Below are positions 8,565 through 18,084 of a stretch of 64,000 bases of DNA, in pieces (the first letter of the stretch is position 1; every line of letters begins with the position of its first letter). The notes below the pieces were generated by a model. That model did no database searches. It saw only the letters and a program-made list of their open reading frames with translations, and was not told the DNA's origin. Position numbers and translations under genes: made by a program. The stretch spans positions 868,001 through 932,000 of the forward strand of contig NZ_CP033926.1 of NCBI RefSeq assembly GCF_003815775.1. The letters run 5' to 3'. The stretch is from Chryseobacterium joostei (lineage in GTDB: Bacteria > Bacteroidota > Bacteroidia > Flavobacteriales > Weeksellaceae).

Positions 8565-9926
8565 ATGGAAATTGAAAGAATAATACAGGATCAAAGGGAT
8601 TTTTTTAAAACTCAGCAAACGAAAAACATTAAGTTTCGTAAGATGTATCTTGAAAAAATGAAAGACCTTATCATAAAACATGAAGATCTCCTATATGAAG
8701 CTATTTACAAGGATTTTGGCAAGTCAAAATTTGATACTTTCACTACAGAAATCTCCTTTATCTTAAATGATATTGATTATTATCTGAAAAACTTACAGTC
8801 GCTCTCAAAGCCAAAAAAAGTAAGCACCAATCTGGTCAATCAATTAGGAAGCAGCAAAGTTTATGCTGAGCCATTAGGCTGTATCCTTGTTATAGGAGCT
8901 TGGAATTATCCTTATCAATTATCATTATCTCCCATTATTGCTGCCATAGCTGCAGGAAACTGCTGTATTCTAAAACCCAGTGAAATTGCTGAAAATACCA
9001 TGAAGGCAATGTCTAAAATCATCAATGAAAATTTTCCATCCGAATATTTGTATGTGTATGAAGGAGGCATTGATGAAACCACGGAATTGCTAAAATTGAA
9101 ATTCGATAAAATATTCTTTACCGGAAGCACCAAAGTTGGAAAGATCGTTTACAAAGCGGCCGCGGAACATTTAACCCCTGTTGTTCTTGAACTGGGTGGA
9201 AAATCTCCAGTCATTGTAACAAAAAATGCTAATTTAGATGTTGCAGCCAAAAGAATTGTTTGGGGGAAATTTTTAAATGCCGGACAAACCTGTGTGGCTC
9301 CAGATTACCTACTGATAGAAGAAGCCGTTCAGGAGCAGTTTTTGGAAATGCTGAGAAAATATATTCTGGAATTTAAATATGATGCTGATTCGGAGCAATA
9401 CACAAAAATCATCAATCAAAGAAATTTTCAGCGATTAGCAAGTCTTATTGACAAAGATAAAATATACTTCGGGGGAAATCTCAACGAGGAAAAACGATAT
9501 ATAGAACCTACAATTCTCAATACTATTGATTGGAATGACGAAATCATGCAGGAAGAAATCTTTGGACCTATCCTGCCTGTCATTAGTTTTAAAAACTACA
9601 ACATTGCCCTAAATACTGTTTTGGAACAGGAAAAACCTCTTGCAGCCTATCTTTTTACGAATAACAATGAAGAAAAAGAACAGTTTACCAAAAAACTTTC
9701 CTTTGGTGGCGGATGTATCAATGATACCGTGATGCACCTAAGCAATGATAATCTGCCATTTGGAGGTGTAGGAAGTTCAGGAATTGGAAACTATCATGGA
9801 AAATACGGTTTTGATGCCTTTTCTCATCAGAAAGCTATCCTTGAAAAATTAACATGGGGAGAACCGAGTATTAAATATCCACCTTATTCTGAGAAAAAAC
9901 TAAGCTGGATCAAAAAACTGTTATGA
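8565..9926 (+). CDS. Aldehyde dehydrogenase (class 3 type)
   Basis: This 453-residue NAD(P)-dependent enzyme oxidises aldehydes to acids. The catalytic residues are visible: N114 in the WNYP motif, K137 in LKPSE, the FTGST cofactor loop (185-189), general base E209 in LELGGKSP and nucleophile C243 in NAGQTCVAPD. The length and the GAWNYP motif place it with the shorter class 3/fatty aldehyde enzymes rather than the 500-residue class 1/2 enzymes. It is the last + strand gene before a bidirectional terminator. The physiological substrate is not evident. Confidence 0.93.
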   Translation: MEIERIIQDQRDFFKTQQTKNIKFRKMYLEKMKDLIIKHEDLLYEAIYKDFGKSKFDTFTTEISFILNDIDYYLKNLQSLSKPKKVSTNLVNQLGSSKVYAEPLGCILVIGAWNYPYQLSLSPIIAAIAAGNCCILKPSEIAENTMKAMSKIINENFPSEYLYVYEGGIDETTELLKLKFDKIFFTGSTKVGKIVYKAAAEHLTPVVLELGGKSPVIVTKNANLDVAAKRIVWGKFLNAGQTCVAPDYLLIEEAVQEQFLEMLRKYILEFKYDADSEQYTKIINQRNFQRLASLIDKDKIYFGGNLNEEKRYIEPTILNTIDWNDEIMQEEIFGPILPVISFKNYNIALNTVLEQEKPLAAYLFTNNNEEKEQFTKKLSFGGGCINDTVMHLSNDNLPFGGVGSSGIGNYHGKYGFDAFSHQKAILEKLTWGEPSIKYPPYSEKKLSWIKKLL

Positions 9927-9984
9927 TTATCTTCATTTTATCGAAGATTTTTGATTTAATAAATGAATTAGAATTTCAAGCAAT

Positions 9985-10019
9985 AAAAAAGGTTGTCTCT
10001 ATTAGAAACAACCTTTTTT
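9985..10019. terminator. Bidirectional terminator between convergent genes
   Basis: A perfect 12-bp stem (AAAAAAGGTTGT with ACAACCTTTTTT) encloses an 11-base loop, so both strands end in T runs. It separates the aldehyde dehydrogenase gene from the convergent thioredoxin-fold gene. Confidence 0.85.
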
Positions 10020-10021
10020 AT

Positions 10022-10591
10022 TTATCCTTTAGGCTTCCAAGTATTAAAGAACTCTTTTACCTTTTCTGAACTGTATCCTTTCCCCTCTTCAAATACATCA
10101 CTTTGCTGAACCTTTATCATTTTACCATTTTGGTCCAAAACGATAAACACTGGGTATCCATATTTTTCACCAGGATTATCATATTGAGCAAAAACTTTTT
10201 CATTTTTATTATCCGGAGAAAAATTTAAATGATAATATAAAAAGTTTTTATCTACAATTCCTTTTAACTCAGGGCTTTCCTGTACAAAATTATTAAAACG
10301 AAGACACCAGATACACCAGTTTCCTCCGGCCTGGATCATAATATTTTTTCCCTCTTTTTTAGCTTGGGCAACCAGTTTCTTGATGTCTGCCTGAGCATCT
10401 GCTTTTGGGTTATAAGGCTTAGGAAGTTTAGCTTTTTCTTCAGCTGCTTTTTTCTTTGCATCCAATTCTTTCTGTTCCGTCGGTACAATAAGAGCTGTCT
10501 TTTGCTTCCCTTTGTCCGGGGAATTCTTTACATCCTGCGAAAAAGCAAAAGTGCTTAGTCCCAGAAAAGCGATCAATGTCAATTTTTTCAT
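10022..10591 (-). CDS. Secreted thioredoxin-fold protein
   Basis: This 189-residue protein has a signal peptide (cleavage near FAFSQ, residue 19). A Lys/Ala/Glu-rich linker (about 40-60) is followed by a thioredoxin-like domain with the redox pair C93-x-x-C96 (NWCIWCLRF) and the strand FIVLDQNGKMI. The cis-proline region GYPVFI is present. The CIWC active site and the preceding GGNWC resemble the DUF255/thioredoxin_7 group. It probably acts as a periplasmic thiol oxidoreductase. It is transcribed alone and convergent with the aldehyde dehydrogenase gene. Confidence 0.82.
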   Translation of the reverse strand: MKKLTLIAFLGLSTFAFSQDVKNSPDKGKQKTALIVPTEQKELDAKKKAAEEKAKLPKPYNPKADAQADIKKLVAQAKKEGKNIMIQAGGNWCIWCLRFNNFVQESPELKGIVDKNFLYYHLNFSPDNKNEKVFAQYDNPGEKYGYPVFIVLDQNGKMIKVQQSDVFEEGKGYSSEKVKEFFNTWKPKG

Positions 10592-10655
10592 AACATAAAA
10601 ATAAAAAAATAATACTTATCCCTCTGCAAAAATAGAACCATAATTTTATTATTAC

Positions 10656-10663
10656 TAAATTTG
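10656..10663 (+). promoter_or_regulatory. Candidate -7 box for the acyltransferase gene
   Basis: TAAATTTG matches TAnnTTTG and ends only 8 bases before the ATG at 10672, which would leave almost no leader. No TTG box is seen at the usual distance. Confidence 0.35.
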
Positions 10664-10671
10664 CCTGTTTT

Positions 10672-11556
10672 ATGAGCTTCTTAATTAAAATATTATATTT
10701 CATCTCAAAACTTCCGCTTAAAGTATTATATATTTTCTCGGACGTTATGTTCTTTCTAAACTACTATCTGGTAGGTTACAGAAAGGCAGTTATTACCCAA
10801 AACCTGAGAAACTCCTTTCCTGAAAAGTCTGAGGAGGAAATCCGAAAAATACGAAAGGCATTCTATCGTAATTTTTCCGATTATCTGGTAGAAACAATAA
10901 AATCATTCAGCATTTCTGAAACGGAATCCAGAGTAAGAATGCAGCACATCAACCAGGATGTGTTTCATGATATCCAAAAGGAGGGCAAAAATATTATTTT
11001 GCTGGCAGGACATGTTTTTAATTGGGAATGGATTAATGCCTTGGCAAGAATTGTTCCTCAAAAGCACTGTCACCCTGTATACAGGAAAGTAAACAGTGAT
11101 TTTTGGGAAAACCAAATGAAGAAGGTCCGTAATAAATTCGGAAATGAGGCCCTGGAAGCTAATGAAGTGATTCTTAATATTTTTAGAAATAAAAATGACG
11201 GAGATTCTATTTATATGTTTGTGGCAGACCAAACTCCACATTCTTCCCACGTCAATTACGGACTAGAATTTCTTAACCAAAAAACTCCTGTCTTCATAGG
11301 CTATGATAAGCTGGCAACAAGAATGGATCTTGCCTTTATCTACTGTGAAATGAAGAAAGTAAAACGTGGCTACTATCAGGTCAATTACTATAGAATATAT
11401 CCGGACAATGAAAAGTTTGTGGAACATGAGGTGGTAAAGAAGTTCCACAAAATGCTGGAAAACACTCTACACAAGCATCCGGACAATTATCTTTGGTCTC
11501 ACAGGAAGTGGAAGTATCAGGATTCTATCAAGACCTATGATTCTGAAAAAAAATAG
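10672..11556 (+). CDS. Lysophospholipid/lipid A acyltransferase (LpxL/HtrB family)
   Basis: This 294-residue inner-membrane enzyme transfers a secondary acyl chain to lipid A. Features are an N-terminal hydrophobic anchor (about 3-35), the family's H-x4-E catalytic box as H114 to E119 (GHVFNWEW), and a C-terminal segment ending HRKWKYQ (WSHRKWK). The family usually has H-x4-D/E, so the box is intact. A glycosyltransferase follows 6 bases downstream and suggests a surface-lipid or polysaccharide role for the pair. Confidence 0.88.
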   Translation: MSFLIKILYFISKLPLKVLYIFSDVMFFLNYYLVGYRKAVITQNLRNSFPEKSEEEIRKIRKAFYRNFSDYLVETIKSFSISETESRVRMQHINQDVFHDIQKEGKNIILLAGHVFNWEWINALARIVPQKHCHPVYRKVNSDFWENQMKKVRNKFGNEALEANEVILNIFRNKNDGDSIYMFVADQTPHSSHVNYGLEFLNQKTPVFIGYDKLATRMDLAFIYCEMKKVKRGYYQVNYYRIYPDNEKFVEHEVVKKFHKMLENTLHKHPDNYLWSHRKWKYQDSIKTYDSEKK

Positions 11557-11562
11557 ATTTAC

Positions 11563-12540
11563 ATGCAGAAAAAACTGGCTGTTGCCATCTTAAACTGGAA
11601 CGGAAGAAACTGGCTTGAGAAATTTCTTCCAAGTGTAGTTCAATTTTCCCAAAATGCAGATATTTATGTCATTGACAATCTTTCTACTGATGATTCGCTA
11701 GAATTTTTGAGTAGTCAATTTCCCGGTGTAAAAATTATTAAAAACACTAGTAATCATGGTTTTGCAGGCGGTTATAATGAAGGGCTAAAGGAAATTAAGA
11801 ATGAATATTACTGTCTTCTTAATTCTGATGTAGAAGTTACAGAAAACTGGATAGAGCCTGCACTGGAACTCCTTGAAAAAGATTCCTCAATCTCTGCAGT
11901 TCAACCAAAAATTTTATCTTACAACAATAAAAATTATTTTGAGTTTGCCGGAGCTGCCGGAGGATTGATTGATAACTTAGGCTATCCATACTGTAGAGGT
12001 CGTATTTTCGATGATCTGGAGGAAGATAAAGGACAATACGATGATGAAACAGAAATTTTCTGGGCTTCAGGATGTTGTTTTTTTATCCGTTCAAAAGATT
12101 TTTGGGAACAGAATGGTTTTGATGCAAGATTTTTTGCTCATCAGGAAGAAATTGATCTTTGCTGGAGGCTTATTAATTCAGGAAAAAAGATTTTTTATAC
12201 CGGAACATCTAAAGTATATCATGTAGGAGGCGGAACTTTAAACAAACAAAGTGCCCAAAAGACTTATTTAAACATCAGAAACAACCTGTCTATGATGCTT
12301 AAAAACCTTCCTTTTCCTAAACTAATCTGGCTGATTTTTTTCAGGCTTTGTCTGGATGGAGTTGCCGGGATCTACTTTGGCTTAAAAAATGGATTCCCTC
12401 ACCTTTGGGCTGTTGTAAGAGCTCATTTTGGCTTTTACGGACAACTTCCGGGTACATGGAAACTTCGTCAAAAACATCAGAAAGACAAATTCTACCAATC
12501 GGAATGGTTAATTTTTAAACATTTTTTGGGAGGAAAATAG
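11563..12540 (+). CDS. Family 2 glycosyltransferase
   Basis: This 325-residue enzyme has a GT-A fold of the rhamnosyltransferase-like group. Visible are the nucleotide-binding start VAILNWNGRNWLEKFLPS (residues 7-24), an acidic IDNLSTDDS (37-45), the FAGGYNEGL segment and the DxD-equivalent LNSDVEV at 86-92. The EIDLCWRL motif follows near residue 195. A hydrophobic segment near 250-270 may anchor it to the membrane. It follows the lipid A acyltransferase by 6 bases, so both probably serve envelope glycolipid synthesis. The sugar donor and acceptor are unknown. Confidence 0.9.
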   Translation: MQKKLAVAILNWNGRNWLEKFLPSVVQFSQNADIYVIDNLSTDDSLEFLSSQFPGVKIIKNTSNHGFAGGYNEGLKEIKNEYYCLLNSDVEVTENWIEPALELLEKDSSISAVQPKILSYNNKNYFEFAGAAGGLIDNLGYPYCRGRIFDDLEEDKGQYDDETEIFWASGCCFFIRSKDFWEQNGFDARFFAHQEEIDLCWRLINSGKKIFYTGTSKVYHVGGGTLNKQSAQKTYLNIRNNLSMMLKNLPFPKLIWLIFFRLCLDGVAGIYFGLKNGFPHLWAVVRAHFGFYGQLPGTWKLRQKHQKDKFYQSEWLIFKHFLGGK

Positions 12541-12707
12541 AAGATAACAGGTTTATAGGTTGCAGATAATAGGTAATAAGAAAAATCATATGGGAAGCTT
12601 TTTCAGGAGAAAAAGTCAGAACTTCAATTAACTGTCAACTTTAAACCCAAAATTTTGAACATTAAACTAGAGAACCAGCAACTAGTAACAACATATAATT
12701 TAAAACA

Positions 12708-13262
12708 ATGGATTTTTGTGCTATAGATTTTGAAACCGCTACTCATGAGAAAAGTTCTGCATGTGAGATGGGAATTTGTATTGTACAGGATTCTAAAATT
12801 GTAGAAACTAAAACGTGGCTGATTAAACCTCCAAGTTTTCCCTATTTTAATAAGTTCAATATTGCCGTGCACGGGATTCATCCGGAAGATGTGAAAGATG
12901 CACCTACCTTTGACGAAATATGGCATGAAGCTCAGGAAATGATGTACGGAACATTAATGATTGCTCACAACGCAGGTTTCGATGCATCTGTATTAAGGGG
13001 ATGCCTGGAACATTATGGAATGTTTACGCCCAATCTGAACTATCTTTGTAGCATTCAGCTTGCGAAAAAATCATGGAATTATCTTCCAAAATACGGTTTA
13101 AAGCCTCTTGCTGAATATCATAACATTGATTTCAACCACCACAGAGCCGGAGCTGATGCAGAAGTGTGTGCAAAGATCTCTTTACTGGCATTTGAGAAAC
13201 TCTTCCTCACCAGCAATGATGAAGTACAAGAGTATATGAAAGCAAAAATCAAAAGACTGTAG
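12708..13262 (+). CDS. DnaQ-like 3'-5' exonuclease (DEDDh)
   Basis: This 184-residue exonuclease resembles the epsilon proofreading subunit of DNA polymerase III. The catalytic set is complete: D7 and E9 in AIDFETAT (Exo I), D92 in AHNAGFD (Exo II), and H145 with D150 in HHRAGAD (Exo III). The size fits a stand-alone exonuclease domain. It could take part in repair or RNA processing rather than replication, since no polymerase-binding tail is seen. The 167 bases before it hold only short degenerate repeats (such as GGTTGCAGATAATAGGTAAT). Confidence 0.88.
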   Translation: MDFCAIDFETATHEKSSACEMGICIVQDSKIVETKTWLIKPPSFPYFNKFNIAVHGIHPEDVKDAPTFDEIWHEAQEMMYGTLMIAHNAGFDASVLRGCLEHYGMFTPNLNYLCSIQLAKKSWNYLPKYGLKPLAEYHNIDFNHHRAGADAEVCAKISLLAFEKLFLTSNDEVQEYMKAKIKRL

Positions 13263-13382
13263 TAGTCATACAAATAAACCCGGGTTCTTGTTCTATAACT
13301 GATCTTTTGTCCTAATTTTTTTACGACAAAATCCATAATTAATACCATGTACTTTGTACATTTTTACATTGTATAAAAACAA

Positions 13383-13772
13383 CTAGTTACTTAAAACTTC
13401 AGAGAGCAGATTAAACTTTGGAATGTCTATCTCGAAAGTTTCCTGTGTTTCCAGGTTTTTAACAAGGTATTTTCCGCTCATATTTCCTACTCCGGAACGA
13501 AGCATTACATTGGAAAAGTAAGCGAAATTTTCGCCGGTTCCGATCTCAGGAGTCAGACCTATTATTCCGTCACCTATGATCTCTGTGTATCCAAATCCTA
13601 CATCGAAGATTAACCATTTTCTTTTCAATACTTTTATAGGAAAGCTTCCGTCATTTTCTATAGTAATATTGTATTTAAAAACATAACGGTTTTCGGATGG
13701 ATAACTATTCTTGCTATCATATTCAGGTATTACTGAAACTTTGATATTGGAAGTCATTTTTGAAAACATCAT
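13383..13772 (-). CDS. apaG: ApaG/DUF525 domain protein
   Basis: This 129-residue protein is a single fibronectin type III-like ApaG domain. The family's glycine pattern is clear in IIGDGIIGLTPEIGTGENFAYFS, and the end reads GNMSGKYLV. ApaG proteins have been linked to Co2+/Mg2+ homeostasis in enterobacteria, but their biochemical role is unresolved. The start is uncertain: ATG codons lie at 13772, 13769 and 13757, and the last (MTSNIKVSV) fits the usual family start best. A terminator for odhB lies just upstream on the same strand. Confidence 0.88.
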   Translation of the reverse strand: MMFSKMTSNIKVSVIPEYDSKNSYPSENRYVFKYNITIENDGSFPIKVLKRKWLIFDVGFGYTEIIGDGIIGLTPEIGTGENFAYFSNVMLRSGVGNMSGKYLVKNLETQETFEIDIPKFNLLSEVLSN

Positions 13773-13796
13773 TGTAGTATTTTCTAGATTAAATAC

Positions 13797-13824
13797 AAAA
13801 ATCTCGCCTTTTTAAGGCGAGATT
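13797..13824 (-). terminator. Terminator of sucA-odhB
   Basis: An 11-bp perfect stem (AATCTCGCCTT with AAGGCGAGATT) with a three-base loop is followed by a short T run on the reverse strand, 29 bases after the odhB stop. Confidence 0.7.
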
Positions 13825-13852
13825 ATATATTTATATTATAATTTTATTAAAA

Positions 13853-15106
13853 CTATAAACCAAGGCCTTTTCTTTCGTCACCCCCCATTAATATTTCAAC
13901 AGGATTGTCGATACCTTCTTTTACCGCTACAAGGAACCCTACAGATTCTTTACCATCGATAATTCTGTGGTCATAAGACATTGCAACATACATCATTGGT
14001 CTGATTACAACTTGTCCGTCAACAGCAACTGGTCTCTGGATAATGTTGTGCATTCCAAGGATAGCAGATTGTGGAGGGTTGATGATTGGTGTAGATAACA
14101 TAGATCCGAAAGTACCACCATTTGTAATCGTGAAAGTACCACCAGTCATTTCATCAACAGTAATCTTACCGTCTCTTACTTTTGTAGCAAGATCCTTGAT
14201 GTTTGCTTCAACTCCACTGAAAGACATGTTTTCTGCATTTCTCAATACAGGAACCATTAATCCTTTAGGACCTGAAACTGCAATTGAAATATCGCAGAAA
14301 TCATAGTTTATTTTGAAATCTCCATCGATAGATGCGTTTACATCCGGATACATTTGTAATGCTCTTGTCACTGCTTTTGTAAAGAAAGACATGAAACCAA
14401 GTCCTACTCCGTGTTTTTGAGCAAATTCTTCTTTATATAACTTTCTTAATCTGAAGATTTCAGACATGTCAACTTCGTTGAAAGTAGTTAACATCGCTGT
14501 TTCGTTCTTCACAGAAACTAATCTTTGAGCGATTTTTCTTCTTAGAACTGAAAGTTTAGTAGTTGTAGTCGTTCTAGCACCTGTAGCAGTCATAGGGCTT
14601 CCTCCTAATGCAGGAACAGCCGCTAATTCAGCATCAGTCTTAGTGATTCTTCCGTCTCTTCCAGTTCCTGAAACCTGACCTGCAGCCATTCCTTTTTCGT
14701 CAAGGATTTTCTTAGCAGCCGGAGATGGAGCCCCTGTTGCGTAAGTTTGTGGCGCAGCAACTGGTGCAGCTGGTTTTGGAGCCTCTTGTTTAGCTGGTTC
14801 AGCAGCCTTTGGAGCTTCTTCTGTCTTTGGAGCTTCAGCAGCAGGTGCACCACCTTCTGGTTTAGCAGCATCCATATCAATTAAACAAACTACCTGACCT
14901 ACTTGTACTACATCACCTTCTTCTGCTTTTAAAGTGATGATACCACTTTGTTCTGCAGGTAATTCAAGAGTTGCTTTATCTGAGTCTACTTCAGCGATAG
15001 GTTGATCTTTTTCTACATAATCACCATCTTTTACAAGCCAAGTTGCAATTTCAACTTCTGTAATGGATTCTCCCGGTGAAGGAACTTTCATTTCTAAAAC
15101 TGACAT
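13853..15106 (-). CDS. odhB: Dihydrolipoyl succinyltransferase, E2 of 2-oxoglutarate dehydrogenase
   Basis: This 417-residue E2 subunit transfers the succinyl group from the E1-bound intermediate to CoA in the citric acid cycle. A lipoyl domain covers 1-77 with the lipoylated K44 in DSDKA. An Ala/Pro/Lys linker (about 80-120) and a peripheral subunit-binding domain (about 125-165, with [10 protein letters not shown] and [10 protein letters not shown]) follow. The catalytic domain ends with D379-H380-R381-x-x-D384-G385. The alternative symbol is sucB. It lies 39 bases behind sucA in the same operon. Confidence 0.96.
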   Translation of the reverse strand: MSVLEMKVPSPGESITEVEIATWLVKDGDYVEKDQPIAEVDSDKATLELPAEQSGIITLKAEEGDVVQVGQVVCLIDMDAAKPEGGAPAAEAPKTEEAPKAAEPAKQEAPKPAAPVAAPQTYATGAPSPAAKKILDEKGMAAGQVSGTGRDGRITKTDAELAAVPALGGSPMTATGARTTTTTKLSVLRRKIAQRLVSVKNETAMLTTFNEVDMSEIFRLRKLYKEEFAQKHGVGLGFMSFFTKAVTRALQMYPDVNASIDGDFKINYDFCDISIAVSGPKGLMVPVLRNAENMSFSGVEANIKDLATKVRDGKITVDEMTGGTFTITNGGTFGSMLSTPIINPPQSAILGMHNIIQRPVAVDGQVVIRPMMYVAMSYDHRIIDGKESVGFLVAVKEGIDNPVEILMGGDERKGLGL

Positions 15107-15145
15107 ATTGAGTATTTTTTATTTTTTAATTGATTATTATTTTAA

Positions 15146-17959
15146 TTAAGCTGTAACTGGTCTTTTTGCAGGCGCATCATCTCTATCGAAAACTCTGTTG
15201 ATCACTGCATTTTGGTTTTTCTCAAACATTTTGTGGCTACCTGGAGCCGGAGCACCGCTTGGTACCGGAGAAACAACCTGGATTCCTGTATCTCTGAAGT
15301 TTCTTAGGATATAAGACCAAGCCCCCATGTTTTCTGGTTCTTCCTGAGCCCAAACCAATTGTGTTCTGTTCTCGTATTTGCTGAAGATAGCTTCAATAGC
15401 ATCTGTCTGAAGCGGATATAATTGCTCGAATCTTACTAATGCAATATTTTCACAGTTTAATTCTTCTTTCTTCGCTAATAATTCGAAGTATAATTTACCT
15501 GAACAAAGAACTAATTTCTCTACTTTTTTAGGATCTGCAGTTGGATCATCTAAAATCGGCTGGAATGAACCTGTTGCAAAATCTTCAAGTGGAGAAACTA
15601 CTTTCGGGTGTCTCAATAAAGATTTAGGGCTCATTACGATCAATGGTTTTCTGAATGCCCACTTCAATTGTCTTCTCAATAGGTGGAAGTAGTTGGCTGG
15701 TGAAGTAATGTTAGCAACTACCATATTTTCATTAGCACAAAGTGTTAAGAATCTCTCCAATCTTGCTGAAGAGTGTTCTGCACCCTGACCTTCTGAACCG
15801 TGAGGCAATAACATTACCAATCCGTTTTGAAGTTTCCATTTTTCTTCTGCAGCAGCTAAATACTGGTCAACGATGATCTGAGCTCCGTTCACGAAATCTC
15901 CGAACTGAGCTTCCCAGATTGTTAATGTATTTGGAGAAGCCATTGCATATCCATAGTCGAAACCTAGAACACCATATTCTGAAAGGTGAGAGTTGAATAC
16001 ATCAAATCTGCTTTCTGAAACATGTCTTAATGGGATATATTCTTCTTCTGTGTCTTCTGTTTTTACTACTGCATGTCTGTGAGAGAATGTTCCTCTTTCA
16101 ACATCTTCCCCAGAGATTCTTACGTTGTGACCTTCTACAAGAAGTGTAGCATATGCTAACCACTCTCCTAACGCCCAGTCTAATGAATTTCCATTAATAG
16201 CCTTGATACGGTTTTCGAAAAGTCTTGTAATTTTATTGATGAATTTTTTATCTGCAGGAAGTGTAGACATTGTAAGGGCTAACTCTTTCAATTTAGCCAG
16301 GTCATATTTTGTATCAACCGGTAATTGAGTTACTCCTCTTTTTCCAATTGGATAATTTACCCAATCTTCAGCCATAAATAAATCCATTACGTTTTTCTCA
16401 ATCTCCTTGGAAGCATCAAAGTCTTTATCTAAAAGAGCCTTGAAGTCAACTTCCATCTTTTTGATGATGTCATTAGAGATTACGCTATCGTTGATTAATT
16501 TATCTTTATAGATTTCTCTTGGGTTTGGATGCTTGGAAATAGCTTTGTAAAGATTAGGTTGTGTAAATCTTGGCTCATCTCCTTCGTTATGTCCATATTT
16601 TCTGTATCCTAAAAGGTCGATATAAACATCTTTTCCAAACTTAGCTCTGAAATCAGCAGCAAAATGGATCGCATGAACTACTGCTTCAGCATCGTCAGCA
16701 TTTACGTGCATTACAGGAGATTCTGTAACTTTTGCAATGTCTGTACAGTATGTTGAAGATCTTGCGTCATGGAAGTTTGTGGTGAAAGATACCTGGTTGT
16801 TTACAACGATGTGAACAGTACCTCCTGTTCTGTATCCTTCAAGAGTCATCATCTGCGCTACTTCGTAAGCAATACCTTGTCCTGCAATAGCTCCATCTCC
16901 GTGAATGATGATTGGTAGTACTTTAGAATAATCTTTATACTTATCATCTACTTTTGCACGGCAGATTCCCTCTACAAGAGCGGCTACTGTTTCAAGGTGA
17001 GACGGGTTAGGAGTAAGGTTAATGCAAACTTCTTCTCCTGAAGCAGTTTTGATCTTTTTAGATGATCCTAAGTGATATTTAACGTCACCAGAGAATACAT
17101 CCTCTTCGAATTCTTTTCCTTCAAATTCTGAGAAGATCTGCTTGTAAGATTTTCCGAAGATGTTTGATAATACATTTAATCTTCCTCTGTGGGCCATTCC
17201 TAATACTACTTCATCTACTCCTAATTGAGAAGATCTTGAGATCAACTGATCTAAAGCCGGGATTAACGACTCTCCTCCTTCTAGTGAGAATCTTTTCTGA
17301 CCTACAAATTTTGTATGAAGATAGTTTTCAAAGGCAACAGCCTGATTTAATTTTAATAAGATTTCTGTTTTTTCATTTGCAGAAAGGCTTGCATGGTTTT
17401 CGTTTACCTGAAGCCATTTCTTAATGAAATCTTTTTCTTCAACATTGTTGATGTATGTATATTCTACTCCGATAGAATCACAGTAGATATTTTCCAGGTG
17501 CTTGATAAGATCAGCAAGAGTAGCAGGCTCTTTCATTCCTGTTTCAACTGCACAGTTGAATTTTGTATTTAAATCCTCTTTAGAAAGACCGAAGTTCTCG
17601 ATGTCCAAAGTAGGTGTGTAGTGTCTTCTTTCTCTAACTGGATTCGTTTTTGTAAACAAGTGCCCTCTTGTTCTGTAAGCCTCGATAAGGTTTACTACTT
17701 TAAACTCTTTCTTAATGTGTTCAGGAACTTCTCCGTTTGTTACTGCCTGAGAAATTTGTTGTACTGCAGGAGCAGCGTTGGCCGGAGCCTGAATAAATTG
17801 GATGTTATCGTCATCTCCATAATTCTCCAAAGCAAAATCGAAGCCTTGAAAGAAAGCTTTCCATGATGGTTCTAAAGAATCTGGGAATTTTAAGTACTGT
17901 TGGTATAAATCCTCAATTAACTGAGAATGAGCTGCGTTTAGGAATGAAAATCTGTCCAT
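15146..17959 (-). CDS. sucA: 2-oxoglutarate dehydrogenase E1 component
   Basis: This 937-residue thiamine-diphosphate enzyme decarboxylates 2-oxoglutarate. The N-terminal helix region (SFLNAAHSQLIEDLYQ through PSWKAFF) is typical for docking E1 to E2. Signature motifs are RFSLEGGES (223-231), GMAHRGRLN (254-262) and the diphosphate-binding HGDGAIAGQG (353-362). The C-terminal transketolase-like half (EAQFGDFVNGAQ and a GSEGQGAEHSSARLERFL segment) is complete. It is transcribed before odhB. No E3 gene is in the window. Confidence 0.97.
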   Translation of the reverse strand: MDRFSFLNAAHSQLIEDLYQQYLKFPDSLEPSWKAFFQGFDFALENYGDDDNIQFIQAPANAAPAVQQISQAVTNGEVPEHIKKEFKVVNLIEAYRTRGHLFTKTNPVRERRHYTPTLDIENFGLSKEDLNTKFNCAVETGMKEPATLADLIKHLENIYCDSIGVEYTYINNVEEKDFIKKWLQVNENHASLSANEKTEILLKLNQAVAFENYLHTKFVGQKRFSLEGGESLIPALDQLISRSSQLGVDEVVLGMAHRGRLNVLSNIFGKSYKQIFSEFEGKEFEEDVFSGDVKYHLGSSKKIKTASGEEVCINLTPNPSHLETVAALVEGICRAKVDDKYKDYSKVLPIIIHGDGAIAGQGIAYEVAQMMTLEGYRTGGTVHIVVNNQVSFTTNFHDARSSTYCTDIAKVTESPVMHVNADDAEAVVHAIHFAADFRAKFGKDVYIDLLGYRKYGHNEGDEPRFTQPNLYKAISKHPNPREIYKDKLINDSVISNDIIKKMEVDFKALLDKDFDASKEIEKNVMDLFMAEDWVNYPIGKRGVTQLPVDTKYDLAKLKELALTMSTLPADKKFINKITRLFENRIKAINGNSLDWALGEWLAYATLLVEGHNVRISGEDVERGTFSHRHAVVKTEDTEEEYIPLRHVSESRFDVFNSHLSEYGVLGFDYGYAMASPNTLTIWEAQFGDFVNGAQIIVDQYLAAAEEKWKLQNGLVMLLPHGSEGQGAEHSSARLERFLTLCANENMVVANITSPANYFHLLRRQLKWAFRKPLIVMSPKSLLRHPKVVSPLEDFATGSFQPILDDPTADPKKVEKLVLCSGKLYFELLAKKEELNCENIALVRFEQLYPLQTDAIEAIFSKYENRTQLVWAQEEPENMGAWSYILRNFRDTGIQVVSPVPSGAPAPGSHKMFEKNQNAVINRVFDRDDAPAKRPVTA

Positions 17960-18006
17960 TATTACAGTTTATCTATTTATTAAAATTTATTTGTAGAATT
18001 AATCTT

Positions 18007-18014
18007 CAAATTTA
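18007..18014 (-). promoter_or_regulatory. Candidate -7 box for sucA
   Basis: The reverse strand reads TAAATTTG, matching TAnnTTTG, 47 bases before the sucA start. A CTG (in place of TTG) stands 21 bases upstream at 18036-18038. Confidence 0.4.
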
Positions 18015-18084
18015 ATAAAAAAAACCGAGTTAGAACAGTCTGAAACCGTTAAAAAAAATTAAGAAAAAAATTATTAAAAAAAAA

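Noticed and set aside
10440..10703. Minus-strand frame of 87 codons overlapping the thioredoxin-fold gene start
   Set aside because: It is in a different frame from the signal peptide of the real gene and shows no family similarity.
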